This document shows, piece by piece, positions 20,813 through 29,268 of a DNA stretch of 64,000 nt. Below the pieces are notes generated by a model. The model did not search any database, was not told the origin of the DNA, and saw only the letters and a program-made list of their open reading frames with translations. The DNA lies in assembly GCF_018881905.1 (NCBI RefSeq), contig NZ_JACVPM010000002.1, forward strand, positions 310,001-374,000, written 5' to 3'. The position numbers and the translations under genes were made by a program. Source of the DNA: Polynucleobacter sp. MG-27-Goln-C1. GTDB lineage: Bacteria > Pseudomonadota > Gammaproteobacteria > Burkholderiales > Burkholderiaceae. Position 1 is the first letter of the stretch, and each line of letters begins with the position of its first letter.

Positions 20813-22795
20813 TCATCCAAGCAATTTAGATTCGGCTAAATCAGTCGCTTCTGAATTGCCTGAGAGCACCAGGATGTCGTTAGCTTGTAAACGCAAGTCT
20901 GGGGTGAGATCTAATTTGACATAGTCAGCGCCACCAACTTTTCGCCTGACTGCTTGTACGCTCACACCTTCATTTTCAAGATGCAACTCTTCAAGAGTCT
21001 GTCCAATACTGGCTGACTCCGGAAGCAAAGTAACCGAATGTAAACGCCATGACTCCTTGGAGTCCACTTCATCTGCAACACCACGGAAGTAACCACGCAG
21101 TAGGCTATAGCGAGCTTCGCGTGCACTTGTAATACGACGTACTACCTTACGCATAGGTACGCCCATCATCAACAAGACGTGTGAGGCCATCATGAGACTG
21201 CCCTCAATTAACTCGGGGACTACCTCAGTCGCACCAGCAGCTTGTAGCTTTGCTAAATCCGCATCATCTTTTGTACGCACCAATACCGTCATGCCAGGGC
21301 GAAGGCGCTCGACTTGATGCAATACCTTAAATGTTGCCGGGGTATCTGCATAGGTAATCACCACTGCCTTTGCCCTCGATAAGCCGGCAGCTACTAAATA
21401 ATTTTCTCGACTAGCATCACCATAGACTACGTTGTCACCAGCAGCGGCGGCCTCTTTTACGCGATCTGGATCCATGTCTAAAGCAATGTAGGGAATTTTT
21501 TCTTGATCGAGCATGCGAGCTAAGCTTTGACCTGAGCGACCAAACCCACAAATGACGACATGGTTTTCTGTGCGGACACTTTTTGCCGCTACACGTGTCA
21601 GTGCCAGCGATTGCAATAGCCACTCATTACTCGAGAAGCGCATCGCAATACGATCGCTATATTGAATCAAGAATGGTGCGCCAAACATGGAGAGCAACAT
21701 TGCCGCCAATACCGCTTGACTCAAAGCGGGATCGATCAAATCCAAACCATCGATTTGGTTTAAGAGAACGAAGCCGAATTCACCAGCCTGCGCTAAACAT
21801 AAACCCGTCCGAATAGAGATGCCAGGGCTTGAGCCAAAAGCGCGTGACAGTAAAGCAATCAAACCAAACTTAAAGACTAGAGGTCCAATCAGCAAGAGAA
21901 GGACAAGCATCCACTGTTGATAGATCACCTCGAAATCAAGCAACATACCAACGGTAATAAAGAAGAGACCCAAGAGCACATCCCTAAAGGGCTTGACGTC
22001 CTCTTCCACTTGATGGCGATAAGGCGTCTCTGCAATCAACATGCCTGCCAAGAAAGCCCCGAGCGCTAGTGATAAGCCAAAGTGCTCAGTAAGGCCCGCC
22101 ATACCCAAAACAATAAGCAAAAGGTTGAGCATGAAGAGCTCTTGGGAGCGCAACTTGGCGACCAAACTAAACCAACGACTCATTAAGGTTTGGCCAATTA
22201 CAAAAATCAGAACTAAGGCCACTGTAATTTTGATAGAAGCTGCGGATAGCGCCAAAAATAGATCCCCGGGATTCTTGCCCAGTGAGGGCAACAAAATCAA
22301 CAGGAATACCACTGCCAAATCTTGGAATAACAAAATACCGATGATGTTGCGACCATGCTCGGTTTCGATTTCTGAGCGATCAGCAATGAGTTTGGTGACA
22401 ATGGCAGTTGAAGACATTGCTAAGGCGCCTCCCAGAGCAATGGCAGCCTGCCAAGAAATTGGGTAAATCCAGTTCATTAGCAAGCTAGCGGGGACTGCCA
22501 GGAGCATAGTCAAAATGACCTGACTGCCTCCCAAGCCAAATACAATGGTTCGCATAGCCCGCAGCTTATGGAGATTGAATTCTAGGCCAATCGAAAACAT
22601 CAAGAAAACCACGCCAAATTCAGCTAAATACTTTACTGTGGCGGAATCATTGGCCAAACCAAGGGCATGCGGCCCAATTAGGACGCCGATGGCTAGATAG
22701 CCCAAAATAGGGGGTAGCCCAAAATAGCGGAAAATAACTACCCCGGCCACTCCGGAGGCCAGCAAGATGAGAGTTAACTGAAGGACTGACGGCAT
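20813..22795 (-). CDS. Monovalent cation:proton antiporter-2 (CPA2), KefB-like with RCK domain
   Basis: A 660-residue protein with an N-terminal Na+/H+ exchanger domain of about twelve helices (residues about 1-385), an RCK/TrkA-N nucleotide-binding domain starting at VVICGFGRSGQSLARML (about residue 408), and a TrkA-C domain at the C-terminus. This is the layout of KefB/KefC K+ efflux and YbaL-type antiporters; the transported ion cannot be read. GGGGTGAG just before the ATG is a strong ribosome-binding site. It diverges from kdsD with only 11 bases between start codons and converges on uvrA. Confidence 0.9.
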   Translation of the reverse strand: MPSVLQLTLILLASGVAGVVIFRYFGLPPILGYLAIGVLIGPHALGLANDSATVKYLAEFGVVFLMFSIGLEFNLHKLRAMRTIVFGLGGSQVILTMLLAVPASLLMNWIYPISWQAAIALGGALAMSSTAIVTKLIADRSEIETEHGRNIIGILLFQDLAVVFLLILLPSLGKNPGDLFLALSAASIKITVALVLIFVIGQTLMSRWFSLVAKLRSQELFMLNLLLIVLGMAGLTEHFGLSLALGAFLAGMLIAETPYRHQVEEDVKPFRDVLLGLFFITVGMLLDFEVIYQQWMLVLLLLIGPLVFKFGLIALLSRAFGSSPGISIRTGLCLAQAGEFGFVLLNQIDGLDLIDPALSQAVLAAMLLSMFGAPFLIQYSDRIAMRFSSNEWLLQSLALTRVAAKSVRTENHVVICGFGRSGQSLARMLDQEKIPYIALDMDPDRVKEAAAAGDNVVYGDASRENYLVAAGLSRAKAVVITYADTPATFKVLHQVERLRPGMTVLVRTKDDADLAKLQAAGATEVVPELIEGSLMMASHVLLMMGVPMRKVVRRITSAREARYSLLRGYFRGVADEVDSKESWRLHSVTLLPESASIGQTLEELHLENEGVSVQAVRRKVGGADYVKLDLTPDLRLQANDILVLSGNSEATDLAESKLLG

Positions 22796-22800
22796 ATACT
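22795..22800 (+). promoter_or_regulatory. -10-like element six bases before kdsD (leaderless candidate)
   Basis: TATACT ends exactly six bases before the kdsD ATG at 22807. It overlaps the first base of the antiporter start codon on the other strand. No Shine-Dalgarno sequence precedes kdsD. Confidence 0.6.
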
Positions 22801-22806
22801 CACCCC

Positions 22807-23799
22807 ATGATAGCTAAGACTCGTGACCGAACCCTAAAGCTTGCGCGTGACACTCTCACTATTGAGGCTGCTGCACTGCACACAATGCGTGATCGCCTTG
22901 AAGGCGCGAACGCGGATGCCCTCGTATTGGCAGTAGATCTACTGCACTCCTGCAAAGGACGCATTGTCGTCTCTGGAATTGGCAAATCTGGTCATATTGC
23001 TCGAAAAATTGCAGCTACCTTTGCTTCTACTGGCTCACCCGCTTTTTTTGTCCACCCTGCGGAAGCCAGTCATGGCGACCTTGGGATGGTGACTCGTGAT
23101 GATGTCTTTGTTGCACTCTCTAATTCAGGTGAGACCGACGAGCTGCTCACTATCGTACCGATCGTTAAGCGCACTGGCGCAAAACTGATTGCATTTACCG
23201 GTGCGCCAAATTCTTCTTTAGCAAAGTTGGCAGATGCTCATTTAGATACCAGCGTTGAAAAAGAAGCTTGCCCACTTAACTTAGCACCAACCACCAGCAC
23301 AACCGCAGCACTAGCTATGGGCGACGCTCTAGCCGTTGCTCTTTTAGACGCTCGCGGCTTTCAAGCTGAAGATTTTCAACGCTCACACCCAGGCGGTCGC
23401 TTGGGTCGTAAACAACTCATGCATGTCAGTGAAGTCATGCGCAACCTTGATGAGACTCCTAAGATTGCAATCTCCGCATCACTGCAAGATGCTTTACTCG
23501 AGATGACTGCTAAGCGCATGGGCATGGTGGTTACTTTAGATAAGGCAAATAAAGTTGCCGGCATTTTTACTGATGGTGACTTACGTCGCCTATTAGAGAA
23601 GAGCACCAATTTAGATGGCCTCACTTTAGAAAAAGCGATTACCTCAGCACCGCGCACAATTCCTCCGGAGCTACTAGCAGAAGAGGCTATTGAGATGATG
23701 GAAAAACATCGTATCAATCATTTGGTGGTAACCGATCCAAACGGCGCACTGCTTGGTGCATTGAACCTGCATGATCTATTTGCCGCCAAGGTTATTTAA
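22807..23799 (+). CDS. kdsD: Arabinose-5-phosphate isomerase
   Basis: A 330-residue protein with an SIS sugar-isomerase domain (about residues 40-175; GIGKSGHIARKIAATF and SHGDLGMV) and two CBS domains (about 205-330; MRNLDETPKIA, then EEAIEMMEKHRINHLVVTD). The SIS-CBS-CBS order and HPGGRLGRK are diagnostic of the KpsF/GutQ/KdsD family, which turns ribulose-5-phosphate into arabinose-5-phosphate for KDO, a core LPS sugar. Being followed by kdsC and lptC-A-B supports KdsD over other SIS proteins. Confidence 0.96.
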   Translation: MIAKTRDRTLKLARDTLTIEAAALHTMRDRLEGANADALVLAVDLLHSCKGRIVVSGIGKSGHIARKIAATFASTGSPAFFVHPAEASHGDLGMVTRDDVFVALSNSGETDELLTIVPIVKRTGAKLIAFTGAPNSSLAKLADAHLDTSVEKEACPLNLAPTTSTTAALAMGDALAVALLDARGFQAEDFQRSHPGGRLGRKQLMHVSEVMRNLDETPKIAISASLQDALLEMTAKRMGMVVTLDKANKVAGIFTDGDLRRLLEKSTNLDGLTLEKAITSAPRTIPPELLAEEAIEMMEKHRINHLVVTDPNGALLGALNLHDLFAAKVI

Positions 23800-23838
23800 G
23801 CTACTTACTTACCAACAAATCATTCATTTACTCAACCT

Positions 23839-24411
23839 ATGCCTAGCGCCTTTAACGTTCACAACACCAACCCTCTAAGTCAATATCCACAGGCTTGGGA
23901 GCGCGCTGGAGCAGTTAAGCTTCTTGTTCTGGATGTTGATGGCGTACTGACAAATGGCCAGGTATTTATTGGCGAAAACGGCAAAGAATCTCTGAAGGCT
24001 TTTGATATTCAAGATGGATTGGGAATCAAGCTGTTAGAAAAAATTGGTATTCCAACAGCCATCATCACTGGACGTAGTTCCAAAATGGTTTTAGCCCGCT
24101 GCGATGAGCTAGGTATCAAGCACGTGCACATGGGCGTTGAAAATAAGGCTGCAGCCCTGGAAAAGATTTTGCAATCACTTGGACTGAAGTCATTCGACTG
24201 CGCTGTGATGGGTGATGATTGGCCTGATTTTCAGATGATGAAGTCTGCAGGCTTAAAGGTATGCCCCTCACAAGGGCATGATGCTGTAAAAGAAACTGCT
24301 CACTTTGTTACAACGAGATCCGGCGGTAGTGGCGCTGTGCGTGAAGTCTGCGATCTGATCCTTAAAGCGCAAAACCGCTACGATGAATTACTTTCTCAGG
24401 CGCGCGCTTAA
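23839..24411 (+). CDS. kdsC: 3-deoxy-D-manno-octulosonate 8-phosphate phosphatase
   Basis: A 190-residue HAD phosphatase lacking a large cap domain, as expected for KdsC, which acts as a tetramer to release KDO. The nucleophile motif LDVDGVLTNG has Asp32 and Asp34; GRSSKMVLARCDELG and MGDDWPDFQMMKSAG are the other HAD motifs. It begins 39 bases after kdsD without a Shine-Dalgarno sequence; TTTACT lies six bases before the ATG and might be an internal promoter. It belongs to the kdsD-kdsC-lptC-lptA-lptB run. Confidence 0.96.
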   Translation: MPSAFNVHNTNPLSQYPQAWERAGAVKLLVLDVDGVLTNGQVFIGENGKESLKAFDIQDGLGIKLLEKIGIPTAIITGRSSKMVLARCDELGIKHVHMGVENKAAALEKILQSLGLKSFDCAVMGDDWPDFQMMKSAGLKVCPSQGHDAVKETAHFVTTRSGGSGAVREVCDLILKAQNRYDELLSQARA

Positions 24412-24422
24412 GGTCTTTGGCA

Positions 24423-25067
24423 ATGCAACTGAATGCCCAACAAATCAAACTGAGTATCTGGCGTGCCTTATTACGTCTCATGCCTTTGATCTTGATGGGC
24501 ACACTAACCCTCGTCACATTTTGGCTAGTCAAGAAAAGTGCGCCAGCAGAAAAATCTGCCATCGAACGCGTCCGCTTACATGAGCCCGATTACATTATCA
24601 GCAATGGCGCCTTGTCTGCACTCAATGAATCTGGCAACACTAAATATCGAGTATTAGGCAAGAAGGTGATTCACTATGACGATGATGCTTCAATCGATAT
24701 TGAAACGCCTCGGATCCGCTTGTTCCCACCTGAAAAATCACCCGTTACCGTCAAAGCAGATACAGGTCATTTGGATGGTGACCTAACCATTCTCGATCTT
24801 ATTGATAACGCCGAAATTTTTCGTCCTCCTCAAGCAGCTTCAGCAACTGAGCCTGCAAGACCTCGCATGCTTGCACGCTCCTCGTATTTCAAAGTGCTCA
24901 TCAACGATGACGTTATTGAGACTGATAAACCCATTACGCTTGAGCAAGGTGTATCTGTTATGCGCTCAACTGATGGTGGCGTATTTAACAATATCGAACA
25001 AAGCATGGTTTTATCTGGGCAGGTAAGAGGCCGTATCGAGCGCGTTCAACCTGGAGTGCAGCCATGA
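24423..25067 (+). CDS. lptC: LPS export protein LptC
   Basis: About 214 residues: one N-terminal transmembrane helix (LLRLMPLILMGTLTLVTFWLV) and a periplasmic beta-jellyroll OstA-like domain (about residues 50-205). LptC links the LptBFG transporter in the inner membrane to the LptA bridge. The open frame reaches back to a TTG at 24417, but ATG at 24423 with AGG upstream is preferred. Its end overlaps lptA by four bases (ATGA), indicating coupled translation. Confidence 0.92.
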   Translation: MQLNAQQIKLSIWRALLRLMPLILMGTLTLVTFWLVKKSAPAEKSAIERVRLHEPDYIISNGALSALNESGNTKYRVLGKKVIHYDDDASIDIETPRIRLFPPEKSPVTVKADTGHLDGDLTILDLIDNAEIFRPPQAASATEPARPRMLARSSYFKVLINDDVIETDKPITLEQGVSVMRSTDGGVFNNIEQSMVLSGQVRGRIERVQPGVQP

Positions 25068-25621
25068 TCTGCCTGCGTAAACTCGGTCTATCTTTTGCGC
25101 TATTGACAGCCTGTTTTATTACCGCTACTCATGCTGAAAAAGCGGATCAAGATAAACCGGTTATTTTGGAAGCTGAAAAAGTTTCCGTGAATGACGTGCA
25201 GCAGGTTTATGAGCTTGATGGTCGGGTACTCTTAACCAAAGGTAGTATTTTGATTACCGGCGAAAAAGGTAACATCAAAGTTGATCCTGAGGGCTATGAA
25301 TACGTTGATGTTCAGGGCAATCCTGAATCCACTGCCAGCTTTAGACAAAGACGTGAAGGGCCTGCCAATGAGTTCATGCAGGGTCGCGGTCAAACAGTTA
25401 CCTACAATGCAAAAACTGAACTCCTTACTCTGACTGGGGATGCCAGCTTAAAGCGTCTGCACAATATGCAAATGCTGGATCAATTACGTGGCTGGAAAAT
25501 TGACTACGACGATGTTCAGCAAAGCTATAAAGTCTCGCCGCCCGCAAACGCCAAAGCCGAAGACCTCCCGCTGGCTAGAGCCATCCTTTCACCAAGAAGA
25601 AAAGCTACACTAGAGAAATGA
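25064..25621 (+). CDS. lptA: LPS transport periplasmic protein LptA
   Basis: A 185-residue protein with a signal peptide ([18 protein letters not shown], cleavage near residue 24) and an OstA/LptA beta-jellyroll domain (about residues 35-165, with [19 protein letters not shown]). LptA forms the periplasmic bridge that carries LPS to the outer membrane. Both ends overlap neighbours by four bases (lptC upstream, lptB downstream), so the three genes are tightly coupled. Confidence 0.94.
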   Translation: MICLRKLGLSFALLTACFITATHAEKADQDKPVILEAEKVSVNDVQQVYELDGRVLLTKGSILITGEKGNIKVDPEGYEYVDVQGNPESTASFRQRREGPANEFMQGRGQTVTYNAKTELLTLTGDASLKRLHNMQMLDQLRGWKIDYDDVQQSYKVSPPANAKAEDLPLARAILSPRRKATLEK

Positions 25622-26385
25622 CCACGGACTCCAGCAACAATCAAAACTCGGCAACCTTAAGCGCGCAGCATCTTCAAAAGCGCTATGGATCTCGTACAGT
25701 GGTACGCGACGTATCGATAGAGGTAAAGTGCGGCGAAGTGGTTGGACTCCTAGGTCCGAATGGCGCCGGCAAAACAACTTCGTTCTACATGATTGTTGGG
25801 CTTGTTCCTCTAGATGGTGGCAGTATTGTTCTAGACGGTACTGACATCACCCATCTTCCGATTCATGAACGCGCCCGCATGGGCTTGTCCTATCTCCCGC
25901 AAGAAGCTTCCGTATTCCGCAAGCTCAATGTGGCTGAAAATATTCAAGCCGTATTAGAACTACAAGTGCAAGGCGGTAAGCCATTAAGCAAGGCGGAGAT
26001 AGCACATCGCTTAGATGAGCTCTTGGGCGAACTCCAAATCAGCCATCTTCGCGACAACCCTGCTCTCTCTCTGTCCGGAGGCGAACGTCGTCGTGTTGAG
26101 ATTGCTAGAGCCCTAGCCTCCCAACCTAAGTTCATTCTGCTGGATGAGCCTTTTGCCGGTGTTGATCCCATTGCAGTTGGAGAGATTCAGCGGATTGTGC
26201 GCTTCTTAAGAGACCGGCAAATTGGCGTCCTCATCACCGACCACAATGTTCGAGAAACTTTAGGCATCTGTGACCACGCCTACATCATCAGCGAAGGTAG
26301 CGTGCTCGCATCTGGCAAGCCAGACCAAATCATTGAGAATGATGCCGTCAGAAGAGTTTACCTAGGCGAAAACTTCCGCATGTAA
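25618..26385 (+). CDS. lptB: LPS export ABC transporter ATP-binding protein LptB
   Basis: A 255-residue ABC ATPase. Walker A is [11 protein letters not shown] (about residue 47), the signature [17 protein letters not shown] (about 155), Walker [11 protein letters not shown], and the H-loop [11 protein letters not shown]. The DHNVRETL and [15 protein letters not shown] motifs are specific to LptB. It powers LPS extraction with LptF/LptG, which are not in this window. In many proteobacteria rpoN follows immediately; here there are 189 non-coding bases and then hpf. Confidence 0.97.
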   Translation: MTTDSSNNQNSATLSAQHLQKRYGSRTVVRDVSIEVKCGEVVGLLGPNGAGKTTSFYMIVGLVPLDGGSIVLDGTDITHLPIHERARMGLSYLPQEASVFRKLNVAENIQAVLELQVQGGKPLSKAEIAHRLDELLGELQISHLRDNPALSLSGGERRRVEIARALASQPKFILLDEPFAGVDPIAVGEIQRIVRFLRDRQIGVLITDHNVRETLGICDHAYIISEGSVLASGKPDQIIENDAVRRVYLGENFRM

Positions 26386-26508
26386 ATATTCAGATTTTTG
26401 AGTATTTATTAAATAAAATGATCTGCCCCCTTGGTTTTCAGCAAAATCGCTGATACGCTGGAGGCTCATGAAGTTCATTTCCGTATAAACAAGTACAACA
26501 TTACAGGG

Positions 26509-26555
26509 GCATGCTGCGCACCCCGGGTAATTATTTGCGCATGCATTTTGTTTTG
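26509..26555 (+). terminator. Probable terminator in the lptB-hpf gap
   Basis: GCATG and CGCA on the left pair with TGCGCATGC on the right (nine base pairs with a three-base bulge), followed by ATTTTGTTTTG. This fits an imperfect Rho-independent terminator or attenuator between lptB and hpf. The rest of the 26386-26574 gap holds an AT-rich stretch and a tiny frame (26468-26488, MKFISV) behind a perfect GGAGG. Confidence 0.45.
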
Positions 26556-26574
26556 CTATGAATAGGAGCTGCTG

Positions 26575-26898
26575 ATGAATCTGAAAATTAATAGCCGTCA
26601 TGTTGAAGTTACTCCAGCCATGCGTTCCCACCTCGAAGCCGGGTTAGCCAAAATTCGCAAACACTTTGACCATGTCCTAGATGCTTCTGCATTTTTGATT
26701 GTCGATAACGCCAAAGAAAAAAATCTTCGTCAAGCAGCAGAGATCACGATTCACCTCAAAGGCAAGGATCTTTTTGCTGAAGCGCATAACGCTGATCTCT
26801 ATCATGCTATGGATGCGGTGGTGGATAAACTTGAACGTCAAGTAGTCAAGCACAAAGAAAAAATCCAAGATCATCACCACGAAAAACATTTTGAGTGA
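26575..26898 (+). CDS. hpf: Ribosome hibernation-promoting factor (short HPF/YfiA)
   Basis: A 107-residue protein beginning MNLKINSRHVEVTPAMRSHL, the beta-alpha-beta fold of the HPF/YfiA family, with ITIHLKGKDLFAEA and DLYHAMDAVVDKLERQV. It binds the decoding centre and promotes inactive 100S ribosomes in stationary phase. The short length, with a His/Lys-rich tail, marks the short HPF form. AGGAG lies six bases before the ATG. It is usually found next to rpoN, which is absent here. Confidence 0.95.
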   Translation: MNLKINSRHVEVTPAMRSHLEAGLAKIRKHFDHVLDASAFLIVDNAKEKNLRQAAEITIHLKGKDLFAEAHNADLYHAMDAVVDKLERQVVKHKEKIQDHHHEKHFE

Positions 26899-26917
26899 TG
26901 CTTAGCGTCAGGACACC

Positions 26918-26923
26918 TATAAT
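26918..26923 (+). promoter_or_regulatory. Probable -10 element of ptsN
   Basis: A perfect TATAAT sits in the 33-base gap between hpf and ptsN, eight bases before the ptsN ATG. No good -35 at 16-18 bases is visible. It would give ptsN and the genes after it their own transcript with a leader of only one or two bases. Confidence 0.5.
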
Positions 26924-26931
26924 CAACCGAC

Positions 26932-27390
26932 ATGAATGCCCTGACCAATCTTTTCGCATTAGACCGCATTGCCTTAAATAGCCCGTGTAAAAATCGGGCT
27001 GAGGCATTTGCGGCCGCAGGACAACTCTTTGCCAAGCAAGCGGGATTAGAAGCTGAAGCAATTGTTGGCTTCTTAAACGCTCGTGAGGACCTGGGCTCAA
27101 CTGCATTAGGTGCTGGCGTAGCCATCCCCCATGGTCGCGTAAAGGGACTCAAGCAACCGATTGCCGCCTTCGTCAAATTAAAAGAGCAAATTGAATTTGC
27201 CGCACCCGATGGTGAAGCTGTTTCTATTTTGATTTTTTTGCTCGTACCAGAAAAAGCAACTCAGCAGCATCTAGAAATTCTGTCCTCGATTGCACAACTC
27301 CTATCTGACCAAGATGCCCGTAAGTCACTTGCCTCAGAAGATAGTCCAGAGAAGGTGTGCCAGCTGCTACAAACTTGGGGCTCAGCTTGA
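26932..27390 (+). CDS. ptsN: PTS IIA-like nitrogen regulatory protein (EIIA-Ntr)
   Basis: A 152-residue EIIA domain of the fructose/nitrogen type. The phosphorylated histidine is His67 in [10 protein letters not shown], and the preceding [10 protein letters not shown] is typical. EIIA-Ntr receives phosphate from HPr/NPr and regulates nitrogen, carbon and potassium responses rather than sugar uptake. It is followed by hprK and rapZ, the common proteobacterial order. Its stop (TGA at 27388) overlaps the likely TTG start of hprK. Confidence 0.95.
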   Translation: MNALTNLFALDRIALNSPCKNRAEAFAAAGQLFAKQAGLEAEAIVGFLNAREDLGSTALGAGVAIPHGRVKGLKQPIAAFVKLKEQIEFAAPDGEAVSILIFLLVPEKATQQHLEILSSIAQLLSDQDARKSLASEDSPEKVCQLLQTWGSA

Positions 27391-28376
27391 CCACCCAGCC
27401 CTTACTCCTTGAGGGAGTTACAGCCCAGCAGATCTTTGATGACAATGTATCTGACTTAAAACTCTCTTGGATTGGCGGCCTAGAGGGTGCAGACCGCAAA
27501 TTTCTACCAGAAGCTGTTAAAGCAGCCGCAGCTAGCTCGGATCTAGTGGGCCACTTAAACCTGATTCACCCGAGCCGTATTCAGATTTTTGGTGAACAAG
27601 AGGTTTACTATCATGCCGAACTAGAGCCAAAGCAAAGACAAGAGCAGATCTCCAGCTTAATTTCTAAGACGCCTCCTTGTGTCATTGTGGCTGATGGCAA
27701 AGCAGCTGACGCCGATCTACAACTCTTTTGCCAAAGATCCTCAACCCCACTTTTTACAACCGCTATCTCAGCCGCTGAGGTAATTGATCACCTGCGCACC
27801 TATCTCACTAAGATTGGTGCGCCTCAGATCACCATGCATGGTGTATTTATGGACATCTTAGGCTTAGGAGTCTTAATCATGGGTGAATCTGGTTTAGGCA
27901 AAAGCGAATTGGGTCTAGAGCTGATTTCTCGTGGTCACGGTTTGGTAGCTGATGATGCTGTGGACTTTGCTCGTCTCGGCCCAGACTATATTGAGGGTCG
28001 TTGCCCTGTGATCTTGCGGAACCTCTTAGAGGTTCGTGGACTGGGATTATTGGATATTCGCACCATCTTTGGTGAAACAGCCGTTCGCCGTAAATTGAAG
28101 TTACGTTTGATAGTTCAGTTGGTTCGTCGTAATGATGGTGAGTTTGAGCGCCTTCCTTTGGAAGCGCAGCACATTAGCGTGTTGGGTATCCCGATCAGAA
28201 CCGTCAAAATTCAGGTGGCTGCAGGGCGCAACTTAGCGGTTCTCGTAGAAGCCGCAGTGCGCAATACTATTTTGCAATTACGCGGCATTGATACCTTAAA
28301 AGAATTCATGGAGCGCCAGCGTTTACAAATGAATGCTGAGGCTGAATCTTCTAAGTCACAAGGTCGACTGATTTAA
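27387..28376 (+). CDS. hprK: HPr kinase/phosphorylase
   Basis: About 329 residues. The P-loop GESGLGKSE is at residues 166-174; the family signature [20 protein letters not shown] follows about 55 residues later. HprK phosphorylates HPr on Ser46 and reverses it. The frame reaches back to GTG 27357 inside ptsN, but TTG 27387 gives [20 protein letters not shown], closer to homologues, has GGGG at a proper distance and overlaps the ptsN stop by four bases. The start is therefore likely but not certain. The target HPr, with Ser46 intact, is encoded at 60530-60799. Confidence 0.93.
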   Translation: MTTQPLLLEGVTAQQIFDDNVSDLKLSWIGGLEGADRKFLPEAVKAAAASSDLVGHLNLIHPSRIQIFGEQEVYYHAELEPKQRQEQISSLISKTPPCVIVADGKAADADLQLFCQRSSTPLFTTAISAAEVIDHLRTYLTKIGAPQITMHGVFMDILGLGVLIMGESGLGKSELGLELISRGHGLVADDAVDFARLGPDYIEGRCPVILRNLLEVRGLGLLDIRTIFGETAVRRKLKLRLIVQLVRRNDGEFERLPLEAQHISVLGIPIRTVKIQVAAGRNLAVLVEAAVRNTILQLRGIDTLKEFMERQRLQMNAEAESSKSQGRLI

Positions 28377-28377
28377 T

Positions 28378-29268
28378 ATGCAAATCAATCTGATTACCGG
28401 CATCTCCGGCTCAGGTAAATCAGTTGCTCTGAGGGCCTTTGAGGATGCAGGCTATGACTGTGTAGACAATCTTCCGGTCACCCTTCTAGAAAGCCTCATC
28501 ACTACGCTAGAAAACGAAAAGAGCGAGCGTGTTGCGGTAGCTATTGATGCTCGTCGTGGTCAATCCATTTCGGAGCTACCCCAGATCCTAGAAAACCTAC
28601 GCCGTAACCATCAAGTGCGAGTTGTTTTCTTAAACGCTGATACCAATACGCTGATCCAGCGCTTCTCTGAGACTCGTCGTCGCCATCCACTCTCCGGAAA
28701 AACACAACAGACCCAAGCCGCTACCTTGATCGAGGCAATTGATAAGGAGCGTAGTCTCTTAGAGCCCTTGCGTAGTCAAGCCCATAGTATTGATACCAGC
28801 AATCTACCTGCCCATGCGCTGCGCTCATGGATACAAGATCTTCTCAAAGATAAGCCTCAAGGGCTTAGCGTGATTTTTGAATCTTTTGGATTTAAAAAAG
28901 GTTTGCCGAGCGAAGCAGACCTCGTATTTGACGTTCGCTGTCTACCCAACCCACACTACGACAAAGTATTACGTCCTCTATCTGGGAAAGACCAACCCGT
29001 TCGCGAGTTCTTGGAAAAAATCCCTGAAGTCGTCAGCATGGAAAATGACATTATTCAATTCATTGAAAAATGGTTACCCCACTATATTGCGGATGGTCGC
29101 AGCTATCTGACTGTTGCTATCGGCTGTACTGGCGGACAACATCGCTCAGTCTATCTAGTGAGTCGCATCATTGCGCATTTTCTGCCACAAAAAGATTTGG
29201 CAGCACTCCAGATTAATTTCTTAAGTCGTCACCGCGAGCTAGATTCAATCCCTGCAACAGCAGTTTGA
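28378..29268 (+). CDS. rapZ: RNase adapter protein RapZ
   Basis: A 296-residue protein with an N-terminal P-loop (GISGSGKS, residues 8-15) and the C-terminal domain containing FESFGFKKGLP, DVRCLPNPHYDKVLRPLSG and AIGCTGGQHRSVYL. In enterobacteria RapZ guides RNase E to the GlmZ RNA and controls glucosamine-6-phosphate synthesis; in this lineage that role is inferred. It starts two bases after hprK. Its last 56 bases overlap the end of the opposite-strand mutY gene. Confidence 0.95.
   Translation: MQINLITGISGSGKSVALRAFEDAGYDCVDNLPVTLLESLITTLENEKSERVAVAIDARRGQSISELPQILENLRRNHQVRVVFLNADTNTLIQRFSETRRRHPLSGKTQQTQAATLIEAIDKERSLLEPLRSQAHSIDTSNLPAHALRSWIQDLLKDKPQGLSVIFESFGFKKGLPSEADLVFDVRCLPNPHYDKVLRPLSGKDQPVREFLEKIPEVVSMENDIIQFIEKWLPHYIADGRSYLTVAIGCTGGQHRSVYLVSRIIAHFLPQKDLAALQINFLSRHRELDSIPATAV

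Noticed and set aside
22041-22466. A 141-codon plus-strand frame antisense to the cation antiporter
   Set aside because: Shadow frame inside a well-supported membrane protein gene.
26468-26488. Six-codon frame MKFISV behind GGAGG as a gene
   Set aside because: Too short to support as a gene; kept only as an observation in the rpoN-gap finding.
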